A stretch of DNA of 64,000 bases from SOJA01 sp964598485 (GTDB lineage Archaea > Thermoproteota > Bathyarchaeia > Bathyarchaeales > Bathycorpusculaceae): NCBI GenBank assembly GCA_964598485.1, contig CAZRCD010000006.1, positions 43,584 to 107,583 of the forward strand, written 5' to 3'. The notes beneath the pieces were generated by a model. That model saw only the letters and a program-made list of their open reading frames with translations, was not told the origin of the DNA and did no database searches. Below, one piece after another: positions 25,184 to 33,384 of this stretch (position 1 is the stretch's first letter; the number at the start of each line of letters is the position of its first letter). The translations under genes were made by a program, and so were the position numbers.

Positions 25184-26960
25184 TGTTTACCCCCCATTTT
25201 CCCATCTCTGGAACTTCAAAAACGAACCCGTCCTCCTTGAGTTTTTCAACGATTTTCTGAGGAGAATCCAGTTTACACTCTTTGATTTTCTCTGCAAGAC
25301 CTGAAGCGTCAACAAGTCCGTCTGTGTCTTTGTTTTCAATAATCCAGTCCTTAATCTCTTTCAGTTTCTCTCCGAAGCTTTTCTCTTGTTTCTCTACCCC
25401 AAGCTTTCTCAAGACGCGACCCGTGAAAATATTACAAAGCCTAGATTTTGACTTAATGTCGCTTGGAACTGGAACTTCCAACTTCCTTCTGTTCAATGCA
25501 TCTGTAAAACCAAACTCAAGCATGTACCCTTTAAATTTCGCCGGAGAAACGCCTCTACCATACTCTTTTTTCATTTTTTCATTGTAGCTGTCATAAAGTT
25601 CTTTATTGCTGATTTTTACATATCCATCTTCGGTTGTGTATTCTATTTTTCCTTGCTTGTCATTCCATAAGCTGACTAGAATATCTTTTAACATTCCGAG
25701 AAAGCCAATCTCTGTTCGCTCGCCCTCTTCAATGATTTTCTGTTGGAAAGTTTTAACAATCTCGTCGTCACGATTAATTTTGATTATACCTGTGAGAACA
25801 AAACATAAATACATTAGTTCAGTGTTTCTACCCGCAACTTGACTAACTTGACTAACTTGACGTTCTGATATGAACGTCTTCTTTTTAGAGTATAATGTTT
25901 CACGTATTTCGTTTGCATATTCACTCTCTTGTAACTCGCTAATTTTAACGTCAAGTGTGTCAAGTATGTCAAGTGTGTTAGTTAACCCTTCAAGAATATG
26001 CATGTCGTTATCTCTAATGTCTAAAATGTTATCAACATACCAAAGAAAGTTCTCGGTGTAAACTTGCTTTGAAAAGGATTCTTTATCCAAATTCACTATT
26101 GGATATTTAGGGTTGTCTGTTTCTCGAATGTGAATTGGAATAGTTCTAGTCTGAAGAGCTTCCTCGGTCTCTGAGTGAACCGTGAAAACTTTAGGACCAA
26201 AAATATCGTAGCTCTCAGACTCTAAAGTGTCAGGGTTTACTCGGCTGTATTTTAAGCCTCTTCGGTATCCTTGTCGGAAAATGCTGTTTAAATCTGAATC
26301 TTTAGTTCCAGCAATACTATCTAACTCGTCAACCATCAATGTTACTTTCTGTTCTTGTATGGTTCTTGCAACGAAAGGCGGACTTAGATTTCCAGTTAAG
26401 TAACCATGCCTACAAACGAAGGTTACGGCTTCTCCTGTAACTGTTTTTCCTCCGCCAAACTCACCTTTAACGCCTAAATAGAATACAACCGGTAAAATCT
26501 CTATAAGCCATGATTGTTGAATGAAAAGTAACGTTACGCTAAATTCATATTCATGTGGAAAATCTAAGAACACTCGAAGATAGACGCCGTTAAACTTCCA
26601 AAGGTTTTCAGTTGTTAAGCTTTCCTTTTCTCCTTTCACCCATTTCTCAATAACTTCCTTATTTGGCATCCTGAAAAGCCATTCTTTAGGAGGCTTCTTA
26701 ACAAAATAATATCGTTCTCCCTGAATTTCCAGAAACCAATGGGGCTTCCTTTGTTTGTCCTCGCTTTCAAACTCCACTTGTAACTTGACTATTCCTTTCA
26801 TTTCTCCCTTTGTCTTGAAAATATACTGTCCAACCGCGATAGGTTCATAAACAAAAGTTTCAGTTAATCCTCCCGCTGGGTGTAAGACATGAGGAGCTTG
26901 CCGTAACTTCTCTATCTTTGCTTGCTCTTCGATTTTTTCAAGTTCTTCCGCTGCGTTCAA
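25176..26960 (-). CDS. AAA+ helicase-like ATPase of the integrated element
   Basis: 594 residues. The Walker A motif GEFGGGKT (166-173) and Walker B LMVDELD (208-214) define a P-loop ATPase of the kind found beside primases in viruses and plasmids (DUF927/VapE-like helicases). An N-terminal beta-rich domain (1-150) and a long helical C-terminus flank it. ATGA overlap with the upstream primase gene shows a coupled primase-helicase unit that would unwind and prime replication of the element. Exact family not certain; no arginine finger could be assigned by eye. Confidence 0.78.
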   Translation of the reverse strand: MNAAEELEKIEEQAKIEKLRQAPHVLHPAGGLTETFVYEPIAVGQYIFKTKGEMKGIVKLQVEFESEDKQRKPHWFLEIQGERYYFVKKPPKEWLFRMPNKEVIEKWVKGEKESLTTENLWKFNGVYLRVFLDFPHEYEFSVTLLFIQQSWLIEILPVVFYLGVKGEFGGGKTVTGEAVTFVCRHGYLTGNLSPPFVARTIQEQKVTLMVDELDSIAGTKDSDLNSIFRQGYRRGLKYSRVNPDTLESESYDIFGPKVFTVHSETEEALQTRTIPIHIRETDNPKYPIVNLDKESFSKQVYTENFLWYVDNILDIRDNDMHILEGLTNTLDILDTLDVKISELQESEYANEIRETLYSKKKTFISERQVSQVSQVAGRNTELMYLCFVLTGIIKINRDDEIVKTFQQKIIEEGERTEIGFLGMLKDILVSLWNDKQGKIEYTTEDGYVKISNKELYDSYNEKMKKEYGRGVSPAKFKGYMLEFGFTDALNRRKLEVPVPSDIKSKSRLCNIFTGRVLRKLGVEKQEKSFGEKLKEIKDWIIENKDTDGLVDASGLAEKIKECKLDSPQKIVEKLKEDGFVFEVPEMGKWGVNIG

Positions 26961-27964
26961 CTGAGAGCCTCCTTAACAATTTCTTTTAACCCTGAAATTC
27001 CGAGAAGGTGAGGAGTTAGGTTCAATCTGTTCCGATAATGATACTTCACAAGTTGCAATCGTTGACCGCGTTCTTCGTCGCCGGTTGCGATGGTGACTTG
27101 ATCTATAATTCTATATGCTGATTCAAAGGAGATACCTTTTTTAAGGCAATATCCCGAGAAAACCATTGCAAGTTTGTTGCGGTTTCCAGGCTTCCAATAT
27201 TTCACAAGAAACTCGGTGACTTGCTTCTCTTCTTTGCTTTTCAAAGGTTTATAGTTTTTAGGTAACTGAAATTTGATTTGAACATGCTTCTTATCTTCAA
27301 AGCCACATATCATAGCTAACTCTGATTCAAGGAATGAAACACCTTGTACGTTGAAAACACAAGAGGTTGATAAAGGCTCAAACGATTGTAAATCTAAAAA
27401 TCGACTCCATCTCTTCGCTTTTCTATGTAAGCCCAACGGAAGCTTAACCAAATTACCATAGGGTCTGTCCTTCGTTAACTCTGTTTGTTTTGGGAAAACT
27501 TCCACAAGTTTCGGGTTGATGTTTGCATGTTCCAAAATTTTTAGTCCAAGCCAACGCGCCACTTTCGCTGGAACAAGGAAAGGCTCGAAAAACACCCAAA
27601 TATGATAACTGGCATCTGGACATCTACTTGCTTCAAGTAACACAGCTTTCTTGTAGAACCTAGGCGTTTTCGGATCAGGCTTCAGAACACATTCACGGAT
27701 TATAGCATGCGCCGTCTCTTTCGTGTCCTCAAGCATCCCTGGGTCTAAATCAAAACAAAGCCATTTCACATTATTGTTTCCATCAAGCTGGTAAACGCCA
27801 ATCGTAATTTTTCCTTGTAAGTGATCGTGGATAATTTTTGTTGTTAAAGATTGTTCAACTTTCAAATAGCCTTTATTTTGCTGTGCAGCATACACATCTT
27901 GACGATTAACAAAGAGCCTAAGAAAAGCTTCTTGCAAAGAATTTTTATGCTCTTCAACACTCAT
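26957..27964 (-). CDS. Archaeo-eukaryotic primase (AEP) of the element
   Basis: 335 residues. The metal-binding DxD is in WLCFDLDP (Asp72, Asp74), the conserved His in SYHIWVFFE (His121), and the third motif in NLVKLPLGLH (Lys174). This is the AEP primase-polymerase core of the type found in TOTE systems and in archaeal plasmids. A helical C-terminal domain (about 240-335) resembles PriCT-like extensions. It starts the coupled replication pair and probably synthesises primers at an origin nearby; a structured inverted repeat lies just upstream (27991-28067). Confidence 0.87.
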   Translation of the reverse strand: MSVEEHKNSLQEAFLRLFVNRQDVYAAQQNKGYLKVEQSLTTKIIHDHLQGKITIGVYQLDGNNNVKWLCFDLDPGMLEDTKETAHAIIRECVLKPDPKTPRFYKKAVLLEASRCPDASYHIWVFFEPFLVPAKVARWLGLKILEHANINPKLVEVFPKQTELTKDRPYGNLVKLPLGLHRKAKRWSRFLDLQSFEPLSTSCVFNVQGVSFLESELAMICGFEDKKHVQIKFQLPKNYKPLKSKEEKQVTEFLVKYWKPGNRNKLAMVFSGYCLKKGISFESAYRIIDQVTIATGDEERGQRLQLVKYHYRNRLNLTPHLLGISGLKEIVKEALS

Positions 27965-27990
27965 TAATGCATAGCCCCGTGTTTAGGTGT

Positions 27991-28067
27991 GCTAGGGAGA
28001 GGGGAAGCTCCCACTTGTTCACCAAAATGGTTACTTGTGTCCAAAGCTCATCCTCTCCCTCTTAGCC
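27991..28067. repeat. Structured inverted repeat beside the primase gene
   Basis: GCTAGGGAGAGGGGAAGCT (27991-28009) pairs with AGCTCATCCTCTCCCTCTTA (28046-28065) through AGGGAGAGG/CCTCTCCCT and AGCT, with small bulges. The apex holds ACCAAAATGGT and a CACTTGT/TACTTGT repeat. It fills the gap between the 137-aa gene and the primase. It could be the element's origin, a leader structure or a terminator. Confidence 0.5.
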
Positions 28068-28071
28068 AAGA

Positions 28072-28485
28072 TCACTTTCGTTTTTTGCGGCCGATAATAT
28101 GCCCATTCTGAAAGGCCCAAAAAAACCAGCCGTCACGTGTTAATTTGCCATTGTGGCTAGCCAAATCTTTTAGCAACGCTTTAAATTCCAGATTATTGAC
28201 GTCTTCGCTACGTTGATACGGACCTTTAGAACCTTCAGTTTCAACCCACTTTATAGCCTGCGGATTCCAAGTTTCAACATTGCCATGCTGTGGCAATGGT
28301 CCATTGTCTTGGCTTGTTAACCATCCATCAATTAGACCTTCGACGCTTGCCTTAGCAATCTCCAAGTCGTGTTCGTCTTGAATTTCGATTTCGAGCTGAT
28401 AATATTGTTTCACCCACTCTCCAGCTTTCTCATTGCTTATTGTGCGGCCTTTTCCAACAATAAGCTTCTTGACTTTGAAACTCAT
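28072..28485 (-). CDS. Hypothetical element protein
   Basis: 137 residues starting MSFKVKKLIVGKGRTISNEK, with a C-terminal region ending FFWAFQNGHIIGRKKRK. This resembles small conserved plasmid proteins with a central acidic helix and a basic tail, but no family is recognised. It overlaps the AbrB-like gene by 4 bp (ATGA) and is followed by the structured inverted repeat, so it probably belongs to the first transcription unit of the element. Confidence 0.6.
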   Translation of the reverse strand: MSFKVKKLIVGKGRTISNEKAGEWVKQYYQLEIEIQDEHDLEIAKASVEGLIDGWLTSQDNGPLPQHGNVETWNPQAIKWVETEGSKGPYQRSEDVNNLEFKALLKDLASHNGKLTRDGWFFWAFQNGHIIGRKKRK

Positions 28486-28703
28486 TGGATGGAAGCCTCC
28501 CTTTTCTCAAGTTCAGCTCTATGCTCCAAATCCTTCTTGACAACTTCTAGGGACTTCAAGGCGTCCTCGGCCTTGACAGTTTTTGGGTAAATGTAGCCGC
28601 CATTAGCATTGGGGATTAAGATGTATTCATTACCCCATTCATCGCGTAGAAGCTTTGGAAGGTAGATCTGACCTTGTTGGTTTGCTTTAAGATCAATCTT
28701 CAA
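28482..28703 (-). CDS. AbrB/SpoVT-like DNA-binding protein
   Basis: 73 residues, TTG start. MKIDLKANQQGQIYLPKLLR followed by EWGNEYILIPNANGGYIYPK has the swapped-hairpin AbrB pattern (G-x-I-x-LP-x-x-L-R), then a C-terminal helix rich in Glu/Lys. These proteins are transition-state regulators or antitoxins. As first gene of the leftward element operon it is likely an autoregulator. Divergent from the gene at 28779. Confidence 0.7.
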   Translation of the reverse strand: MKIDLKANQQGQIYLPKLLRDEWGNEYILIPNANGGYIYPKTVKAEDALKSLEVVKKDLEHRAELEKREASIQ

Positions 28704-28778
28704 TTTAGTACTACCTCACTGTTTTTCACGTAATTTACACCAAAAGATAAATAAAGTTTAGTATCATGAGTACTTATC

Positions 28779-29297
28779 ATGAAAAACGAATTCATTTCAA
28801 AAGTGCAACCTATTCGTTCTAAAAATCTCAGAAACTTCTTGAAAACATACTTCTACATCTATGTACAAGAGAATAAAGAAAATAATCCAATGTTTCCTAA
28901 ATGGTTAACAGAACACATACAAAAGAGGGCACCTAAAATCTGGCCTGGTTTACGAGCCATACAGAATTTTCTCCACTGTTCAAAAGGGGCAGCTCAAGAT
29001 TATTTAAGAGCTATCCATATAGCCCACGAGATTTTCGTAGCCCACGAAATCAAAAGCAGAAAGAAAAAATTGCTGGTTCCCATCAAAAGACGCGAGTACG
29101 AGAAACTTAAAGGTGATGTAGCTCGCGAATTTAACCAAGCAGTAAAAGCACTAGCTTTCAGAAAACCTCGAACAATAGCGATAAATACTAGAAACTCACT
29201 GAGGGTTGTTGCAACATTAATACGTAACTCCACTGGAGCATTCACACCAGAGGATTGTGCTAAAATTGTTCGGGAGATTGCAAGCCATTTTGTCTGA
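28779..29297 (+). CDS. Hypothetical element protein, basic and helical
   Basis: 172 residues, strongly basic, helical (FLKTYFYIYVQENKENNPMF, then IQKRAPKIWPGLRAIQNFLH). The middle (SKGAAQDYLRAIHIAHEI) could be a helix-turn-helix. It is divergent from the AbrB-like gene, sharing a 75-bp promoter region with a near-palindromic ATCATGAGTACTTATCAT stretch. Probably a DNA-binding regulator; not recognised. Confidence 0.6.
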   Translation: MKNEFISKVQPIRSKNLRNFLKTYFYIYVQENKENNPMFPKWLTEHIQKRAPKIWPGLRAIQNFLHCSKGAAQDYLRAIHIAHEIFVAHEIKSRKKKLLVPIKRREYEKLKGDVAREFNQAVKALAFRKPRTIAINTRNSLRVVATLIRNSTGAFTPEDCAKIVREIASHFV

Positions 29298-29420
29298 GAA
29301 GGCGCGCACGAAAAAGACCTTAATCACACATGCTTAGGCAATTCAACCTTTTTCCGTGAAAACCATTAATCCATGAAAAATCGACTAATTCCGAAAATTC
29401 TTGAAATGGCTTAGGCAAAA

Positions 29421-29597
29421 CTAACGCCACAATTGTTCGTAGCATGCTTTATGAAAGTGTTTGGTTGTTCCATTCCGAATTATGCTAATCACAATCGCGC
29501 CATTCTTGAAGTTTTTTCCGCATATTCGGCATTGAAAGACACCAAAGTGCGTTTTTAATCTGCATAATAAAGTTGGGTCAAGCGTGTAAGCTTGCAA
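29421..29597 (-). CDS. Small zinc-finger-like protein (58 aa)
   Basis: TTG start at 29597 preceded by AAAGGA and, three codons upstream, an in-frame TAA. The product contains FQCRICGKNFKNGAIV and, about 20 residues later, HFHKACYEQLW, giving C23-x2-C26 and H49-x2-C52 as a plausible four-ligand zinc finger. This spacing and composition make it a credible gene. It lies alone in the gap between the 28779 gene and the ribbon-helix-helix cluster; small zinc fingers are common in archaeal viruses and plasmids. Confidence 0.6.
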   Translation of the reverse strand: MQAYTLDPTLLCRLKTHFGVFQCRICGKNFKNGAIVISIIRNGTTKHFHKACYEQLWR

Positions 29598-29758
29598 ATC
29601 CTTTTACCTAATCATAACGTTTGGTTGTCAAACGTAAAAAGTTTTTCGCATAAAAAGAATGTAATCCGTGGAAGCCCTATGTGTAGAGTGAAAGTGGTCA
29701 AAATAAATGAGTGAACAAAAACAGAAAAAAAGAAGGGGAATTGTGCAGCCAAAGGCTC

Positions 29759-29992
29759 TTAACAGTCCAAGATTGTCTTGAAGATGTTTCCTAGCTTGTA
29801 TTTTTTGATGATTTGTTCTGGTGTTGGAGTAAGAACTTCGGAGCCTATGCATCCTTCTATGTCGGCTACGATACTGTATTCTAATTGTTCTGTTGGTGAA
29901 CGCCCTATGATCTCCTCTGAGTTTCTTAACAAATTCATAATTGCCCTAGGAACTTTAATGGTTACTTCTTCAAAGTCAACGTTCTCTTTCAT
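29759..29992 (-). CDS. Ribbon-helix-helix-like small protein
   Basis: 77 residues. VTIKVPRAIMNLLRNSEEII has a beta strand followed by a helix typical of RHH/MetJ-Arc proteins, then a region with a conserved-looking acidic C-terminal helix. ATGA overlap (4 bp) with the next gene to the right. Third member of a leftward run of three small DNA-binding genes. Confidence 0.6.
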   Translation of the reverse strand: MKENVDFEEVTIKVPRAIMNLLRNSEEIIGRSPTEQLEYSIVADIEGCIGSEVLTPTPEQIIKKYKLGNIFKTILDC

Positions 29993-30258
29993 AAGGTTGC
30001 AGCCACCTTGCTTCTTATCTTTTCAAACCCCACTTGGACTTTAGCGTTGATTGCTTCATGTCTTCTGGAAAACTTGTCTCGGAGTTTTGTGTTTCTTCCG
30101 CTGTAAAGTCGTGTTATGGCTGGAAACCTCATATCATAAAGAAATCGGTCAATTATAGCCCATTCAACAAGCTCTTGAACTGACATGCCCAGTTTTTTGG
30201 CTGTTTCACTTGACTTGCGGTAGACTTCCACGTTTACTGGAACAGCCTCAGTTTGCAT
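29989..30258 (-). CDS. Ribbon-helix-helix-like small protein
   Basis: 89 residues. VPVNVEVYRKSSETAKKLGM followed by SVQELVEWAIIDRFLYDMRF fits strand-helix-helix of RHH regulators; the C-terminal half is basic. It overlaps both neighbours, so it is translated as part of a three-gene cluster. Confidence 0.6.
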   Translation of the reverse strand: MQTEAVPVNVEVYRKSSETAKKLGMSVQELVEWAIIDRFLYDMRFPAITRLYSGRNTKLRDKFSRRHEAINAKVQVGFEKIRSKVAATL

Positions 30259-30451
30259 GTTTGTTAGCCGTCCTTTTACGTTGTCTTGCGAGAAGCTTCA
30301 TAAGACCCTCAGGGTTGTTTTCGATTGCTTTGACGAGTTCGCCCGTTAGTTTATCAACGTATTCTTCAAGAGTCGCGCTTTCCTCTCTGGATCGTCGCAC
30401 CAGCAGTTTGTAGGTTTCTTCGTTAACTAGAATTGTTTTGCGTCCTTTCAT
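30248..30451 (-). CDS. Ribbon-helix-helix-like small protein
   Basis: 67 residues from the ATG at 30451 (MKGRKTILVNEETYKLLVRR); the open frame extends six codons further upstream, but the shorter start gives the normal RHH N-terminal strand. KTILVNEETYKLLVRRSREE and SATLEEYVDKLTGELVKAIE form strand-helix-helix. First gene of the leftward trio, divergent from the rightward small-gene row at 30573. Confidence 0.6.
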   Translation of the reverse strand: MKGRKTILVNEETYKLLVRRSREESATLEEYVDKLTGELVKAIENNPEGLMKLLARQRKRTANKHAN

Positions 30452-30572
30452 TCTCATTTCTCCTTTCAATCTTTCGGCATCTTTAGGTATATAGGGAAAT
30501 CTTTTTAAATCTTTCTATAGATATGTGTGGAATGAAATAAATATAAGAAGAAAGAAAGAGGTGAAAAGTGAA

Positions 30573-30716
30573 ATGAGTATGCCTAAATTCATGCAAACTT
30601 TAAGCCCGGAAATATATGAGAAATTATTAAAAATAGCCAAGGAACGAGGAATCAAAGTCCAAGAGTTGATCCGCAGCGTAATAATCCCAGAATGGCTGAA
30701 AGAAAAGAAGGAATAG
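30573..30716 (+). CDS. Ribbon-helix-helix-like small protein
   Basis: 47 residues from the ATG at 30573 (MSMPKFMQTLSPEIYEKLLK, then IAKERGIKVQELIRSVIIPE). Frame is open to 30525, but the upstream part is Lys/Arg/Glu sequence that includes the likely ribosome site (AGAGG). Strand plus two helices matches RHH. It ends LKEKKE and its stop lies in the first copy of the repeated junction motif. Confidence 0.6.
   Translation: MSMPKFMQTLSPEIYEKLLKIAKERGIKVQELIRSVIIPEWLKEKKE
30701..30716 (+). repeat. Junction motif copy 1 (stop plus ribosome site)
   Basis: AGAAAAGAAGGAATAG: encodes the C-terminal EKKE and stop of the RHH gene and supplies AAGGA 6 nt before the next ATG at 30719. Confidence 0.65.
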
Positions 30717-30718
30717 AT

Positions 30719-30901
30719 ATGAAACCTCGAAAATATGCAGATGTGTCTATCGGATCCGAAGAGCCAGCAGAAATAATCCTTCTCCCCGTTCCAGATGATT
30801 TACGTAAGAAGATAGCGGCAAAATCTTCAGAATGGCAACTAACCATTCAAGAAACCATAATAAGAATGTTGAGGGAAACGCTTAAGGAAAAGAAGGAATA
30901 A
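30719..30901 (+). CDS. Ribbon-helix-helix-like small protein
   Basis: 60 residues from the ATG at 30719 (spacing to AAGGA decides this start over 30692). AEIILLPVPDDLRKKIAAKS followed by SEWQLTIQETIIRMLRETLK is strand-helix-helix. It ends KEKKE, as the previous protein does, and its stop is embedded in copy 2 of the junction motif. Confidence 0.6.
   Translation: MKPRKYADVSIGSEEPAEIILLPVPDDLRKKIAAKSSEWQLTIQETIIRMLRETLKEKKE
30886..30901 (+). repeat. Junction motif copy 2
   Basis: GGAAAAGAAGGAATAA, ending an RHH gene and placing AAGGA 7 nt before the GTG at 30905. Confidence 0.65.
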
Positions 30902-30904
30902 GCT

Positions 30905-31612
30905 GTGACTTCGCAAGTTGAAGATAAATTTGAGAACGGAATCTTCTGGGAGCTATACAAAGACCTAGAACGTCAATTTCAAACCTTTCTCGAGTATGTC
31001 CCTTATCTAGAAGGAAACGAAAAAACTTACTCATTCAAGCTACTCAACTTAATCCTAAGCATCGGAGGACATGTTGACTCTGCATTCAAGGAAATGGTGA
31101 GGTTCCGAGGGCTTCCAAAAGACCCAAAAATTTCGGAAATTAGGCAAAAACTTCAAAGAGCGGAAATTGCACGAGCTTCAGGAAATAGGCCTGGTAGGGC
31201 AGACTTCACATCGATGTGGGAACTTTTTGAAGTTTTTGAAAAGATATACACGCTCTCTGAAAAAACCATCATCTACAAAATTCTCCCAGATCGTGACACT
31301 CATAAACCGTTCGAAGCGATTAAGAATGATCCTAACAGTGGATGGTGGAATATCTATAACGGATTAAAGCATGATGTTAGTTTCACACTTAAAGATGCCA
31401 ACCTTAAAAACACTTGGGATGCATTGGCGAGTGCATTCCTATTAAATGTAATTCATGAACCTGCAATTCTGCGGTTGAATAAATACGGCATGCTAAAATC
31501 TAAATATGGAGATACTTTTCTCCAAAAAACCCTAGAGGTCATGCTTATGAAGAAACAAAAAATTTGGGGAATTTTGGAAACCCCCCTTTTCATATACGAT
31601 TATGAACAATAA
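30905..31612 (+). CDS. Hypothetical helical protein
   Basis: 235 residues from a GTG that follows GAAGGAATAAGCT. Mostly helical, with GWWNIYNGLKHDVSFTLKDA, a WxxYNxLKHD pattern that I associate with HEPN-like helical bundles but which lacks the Rx4H motif. No recognised family and no membrane segment. Codon composition matches its neighbours in the small-gene row. Confidence 0.6.
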   Translation: MTSQVEDKFENGIFWELYKDLERQFQTFLEYVPYLEGNEKTYSFKLLNLILSIGGHVDSAFKEMVRFRGLPKDPKISEIRQKLQRAEIARASGNRPGRADFTSMWELFEVFEKIYTLSEKTIIYKILPDRDTHKPFEAIKNDPNSGWWNIYNGLKHDVSFTLKDANLKNTWDALASAFLLNVIHEPAILRLNKYGMLKSKYGDTFLQKTLEVMLMKKQKIWGILETPLFIYDYEQ

Positions 31613-31622
31613 GAAGGAATAA
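31607..31622 (+). repeat. Junction motif copy 3 (core)
   Basis: CAATAAGAAGGAATAA. The 12-bp core AAGAAGGAATAA (31611-31622) is identical to the other copies; the preceding gene stops just before it (TAA), and the next ATG is at 31626. Confidence 0.6.
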
Positions 31623-31625
31623 GCC

Positions 31626-32093
31626 ATGAGTGAAGGAAAACCTATTAGTAGAGAGAAGCAGTTTAGCGTTGATGCTGTTCTTGTTTGGGAAAACAATCCG
31701 ATTCCTATAATACAGCGAGCTTTAGATAAGCCTGATTGGTTCCAAGCAGTTGTCTTTTCCGCTATACAACTTGAAAGGCATGGCTACTTGGCAATTAAAG
31801 AATATTTTGAATCCCTAAACGTTGATGCCAAACTAATTGATAAAATTTTAGAAAGAATACATCTCTTTCAGATTGCTGAATATCTTTTAGCTATTGGGAA
31901 GATAAATAGTGAGGAATACCGAGCGATTATTGACATCAACAAGGAAAGGAACAAGTTTATGCACCGTAGGGAAACAAAGAGATTTGCACGCGGAAAATAT
32001 GCTGATAACAAATACAAACCTCTTGTAAATGAAGCTATAAGAATCTTGAAAGAGAAATTCAATGTAGTGCGCCTTCATGTGAGCAGGGGATAG
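31626..32093 (+). CDS. HEPN-domain protein
   Basis: 155 residues with NKERNKFMHRR (Rx4H), same subfamily as the HEPN protein at 9663-10076. The shared order is a short strand, then PDWFQAVVFSAIQLERHGYL and YFES, a middle helical region and the catalytic motif about 90 residues later. Start is set by the ribosome site in junction motif copy 3. No adjacent MNT antitoxin. A likely RNA-targeting toxin or abortive infection effector of the element. Confidence 0.78.
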   Translation: MSEGKPISREKQFSVDAVLVWENNPIPIIQRALDKPDWFQAVVFSAIQLERHGYLAIKEYFESLNVDAKLIDKILERIHLFQIAEYLLAIGKINSEEYRAIIDINKERNKFMHRRETKRFARGKYADNKYKPLVNEAIRILKEKFNVVRLHVSRG

Positions 32094-32107
32094 AAAAGAA
32101 GGAATAA
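32092..32107 (+). repeat. Junction motif copy 4
   Basis: AGAAAAGAAGGAATAA. Here the HEPN stop (TAG at 32091-32093) overlaps the start of the motif and the next gene begins with TTG at 32113. Confidence 0.65.
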
Positions 32108-32112
32108 CCTCT

Positions 32113-32385
32113 TTGGCAACGGTTATCCCTGGATGGCGACACCTCGAAACATGGACTTTCACAATAAACCGAGCAGCAGCAGAAACTGTAAAACATGCAT
32201 CAAACTTGCGTTCCATCCTCTTCATTCTCATAGTTGTCGCCATAGCAGCCTTGGTCGTTGTGGTTCACTTTCGTAAGAAGTTAATTATGCTTACCCGTTC
32301 CGGCAGCAAGCCCCACAGAATGCTTAGGCTCTTCGTTATGTTATGTTTCAGAAGTAGCAAGTTTCGCTCAGTTAGGCTACCCTAA
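32113..32385 (+). CDS. Small single-pass membrane protein
   Basis: 90 residues, TTG start after a ribosome site in junction motif copy 4. One transmembrane helix (about residues 33-52, SILFILIVVAIAALVVVVHF) between a short N-terminal soluble region and a very basic C-terminus (residues 54-88), so N-out/C-in topology is likely. No recognised family. The C-terminal part might be read-through of decayed sequence. Confidence 0.5.
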   Translation: MATVIPGWRHLETWTFTINRAAAETVKHASNLRSILFILIVVAIAALVVVVHFRKKLIMLTRSGSKPHRMLRLFVMLCFRSSKFRSVRLP

Positions 32386-32409
32386 CAACAATAGAAAGCT
32401 TAGTTGTGA

Positions 32410-32643
32410 ATGTCAATGGCTAAACACCACTCAACGAAGCCTTTAACAGCTACTGAATTCAAATCCCAGTTGAAAGCGCACGCGCTTATATGGTTGAACG
32501 ACATTTAGCTCATGTTCTAATTGCTGTTAGAGGTAAGATGGAAGCGAAATAACAGAGCTGGAAAGCTTGATTCGTGAAGTGTTGGAACAAGCAAAGCTAA
32601 AAGAGGAAAAGATACGATACATACATATTACTCGGCAATAAAG
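32410..32643 (+). pseudogene. Small broken gene with two frameshifts
   Basis: Pieces in three frames read as one protein. MSMAKHHSTKPLTATEFKSQ continues to LKAHAL, then in a second frame YMVERHLAHVLIAVRGKMEA, then in a third ITELESLIREVLEQAKLKEE and a stop at 32643. Breaks lie near 32490 and 32550. Helical and charged; family unknown. It occupies the only gap in the small-gene row that lacks a junction motif. Confidence 0.5.
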
Positions 32644-32690
32644 CTTTATTTAGACAGAGAGTATTCAATTTCTCTTAAAGGTAGAGACAA

Positions 32691-33095
32691 TTGGGAACCA
32701 CGGAAGAAGAGAAAGAAAAGATGAAGAGAGCAGTTGAATTGGCAAAAAGGGTAGATATAACAAGTTTGGTTAAAGTGTTTGTTTCTCTATTACGTGCCTA
32801 TGGCAACATGGCTAAGGCTGTAGGAACAATTCAACTGGAACACAAAGACTCATTTGAAGCTTTGACATACCTTGGTGTAGTCGCACCCCAATTAATGGAA
32901 AGAATTGTGGAAAAAGCACCTCCTGAGATAGTTGGTTTGTTCATGAAGATTCTTATGAAAATGACCGTGCTCGGACCAAAAATGGGCAAAATTATGGAGT
33001 TACCCGCTAAAGAAAAAGTTAAAATTGGTGAAGAACTAAATGATTATGCTGAAGACTTTGAGAAATTATTAAAACTTATGGAGACCGCAGAATAA
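32691..33095 (+). CDS. Hypothetical helical protein
   Basis: 134 residues, TTG start. All-helical and amphipathic (MKRAVELAKRVDITSLVKVF). Its stop overlaps the next ATG (TAATG), so it is coupled to the antitoxin-like gene. The helical repeats in the middle (KAPPEIVGLFMKILMKMTVL) recall DUF1641-type proteins, but I cannot assign it. It may be part of the toxin-antitoxin operon. Confidence 0.6.
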   Translation: MGTTEEEKEKMKRAVELAKRVDITSLVKVFVSLLRAYGNMAKAVGTIQLEHKDSFEALTYLGVVAPQLMERIVEKAPPEIVGLFMKILMKMTVLGPKMGKIMELPAKEKVKIGEELNDYAEDFEKLLKLMETAE

Positions 33096-33370
33096 TGTGG
33101 GAGATTCCTGGATTAACCGATTTATTCTCATTTGTTTCAAAGATAACCAGCGTGGATATGACTCCCTTACTTAAAGGAATAGGGGAACTTTACACCAATC
33201 TTGACGAACAAACGACAGTGGCTGTAAAAGGCTTACTTTCAGCACGCGCATGCGACTTATTAACTCCTGCCGAAATCGTTGATGTTAAGGAAAGTTGGAG
33301 AGAGATAGAAGAAGGTCGCGCAAAGAAGTTTAGAAGTGTTAATGAATTTTTGGAAGAGTTAAAGAGTTAG
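33095..33370 (+). CDS. Antitoxin-like protein partnered with RelE/ParE-like toxin
   Basis: 91 residues. The C-terminal tail SWREIEEGRAKKFRSVNEFL followed by EELKS matches the toxin-wrapping tail of many type II antitoxins. The N-terminal about 60 residues are helical without an obvious DNA-binding motif. It precedes the toxin gene by 14 bp, the standard antitoxin-first order, and overlaps the helical gene upstream by one base. Confidence 0.7.
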   Translation: MWEIPGLTDLFSFVSKITSVDMTPLLKGIGELYTNLDEQTTVAVKGLLSARACDLLTPAEIVDVKESWREIEEGRAKKFRSVNEFLEELKS

Positions 33371-33384
33371 CAAGTGATTACCGA

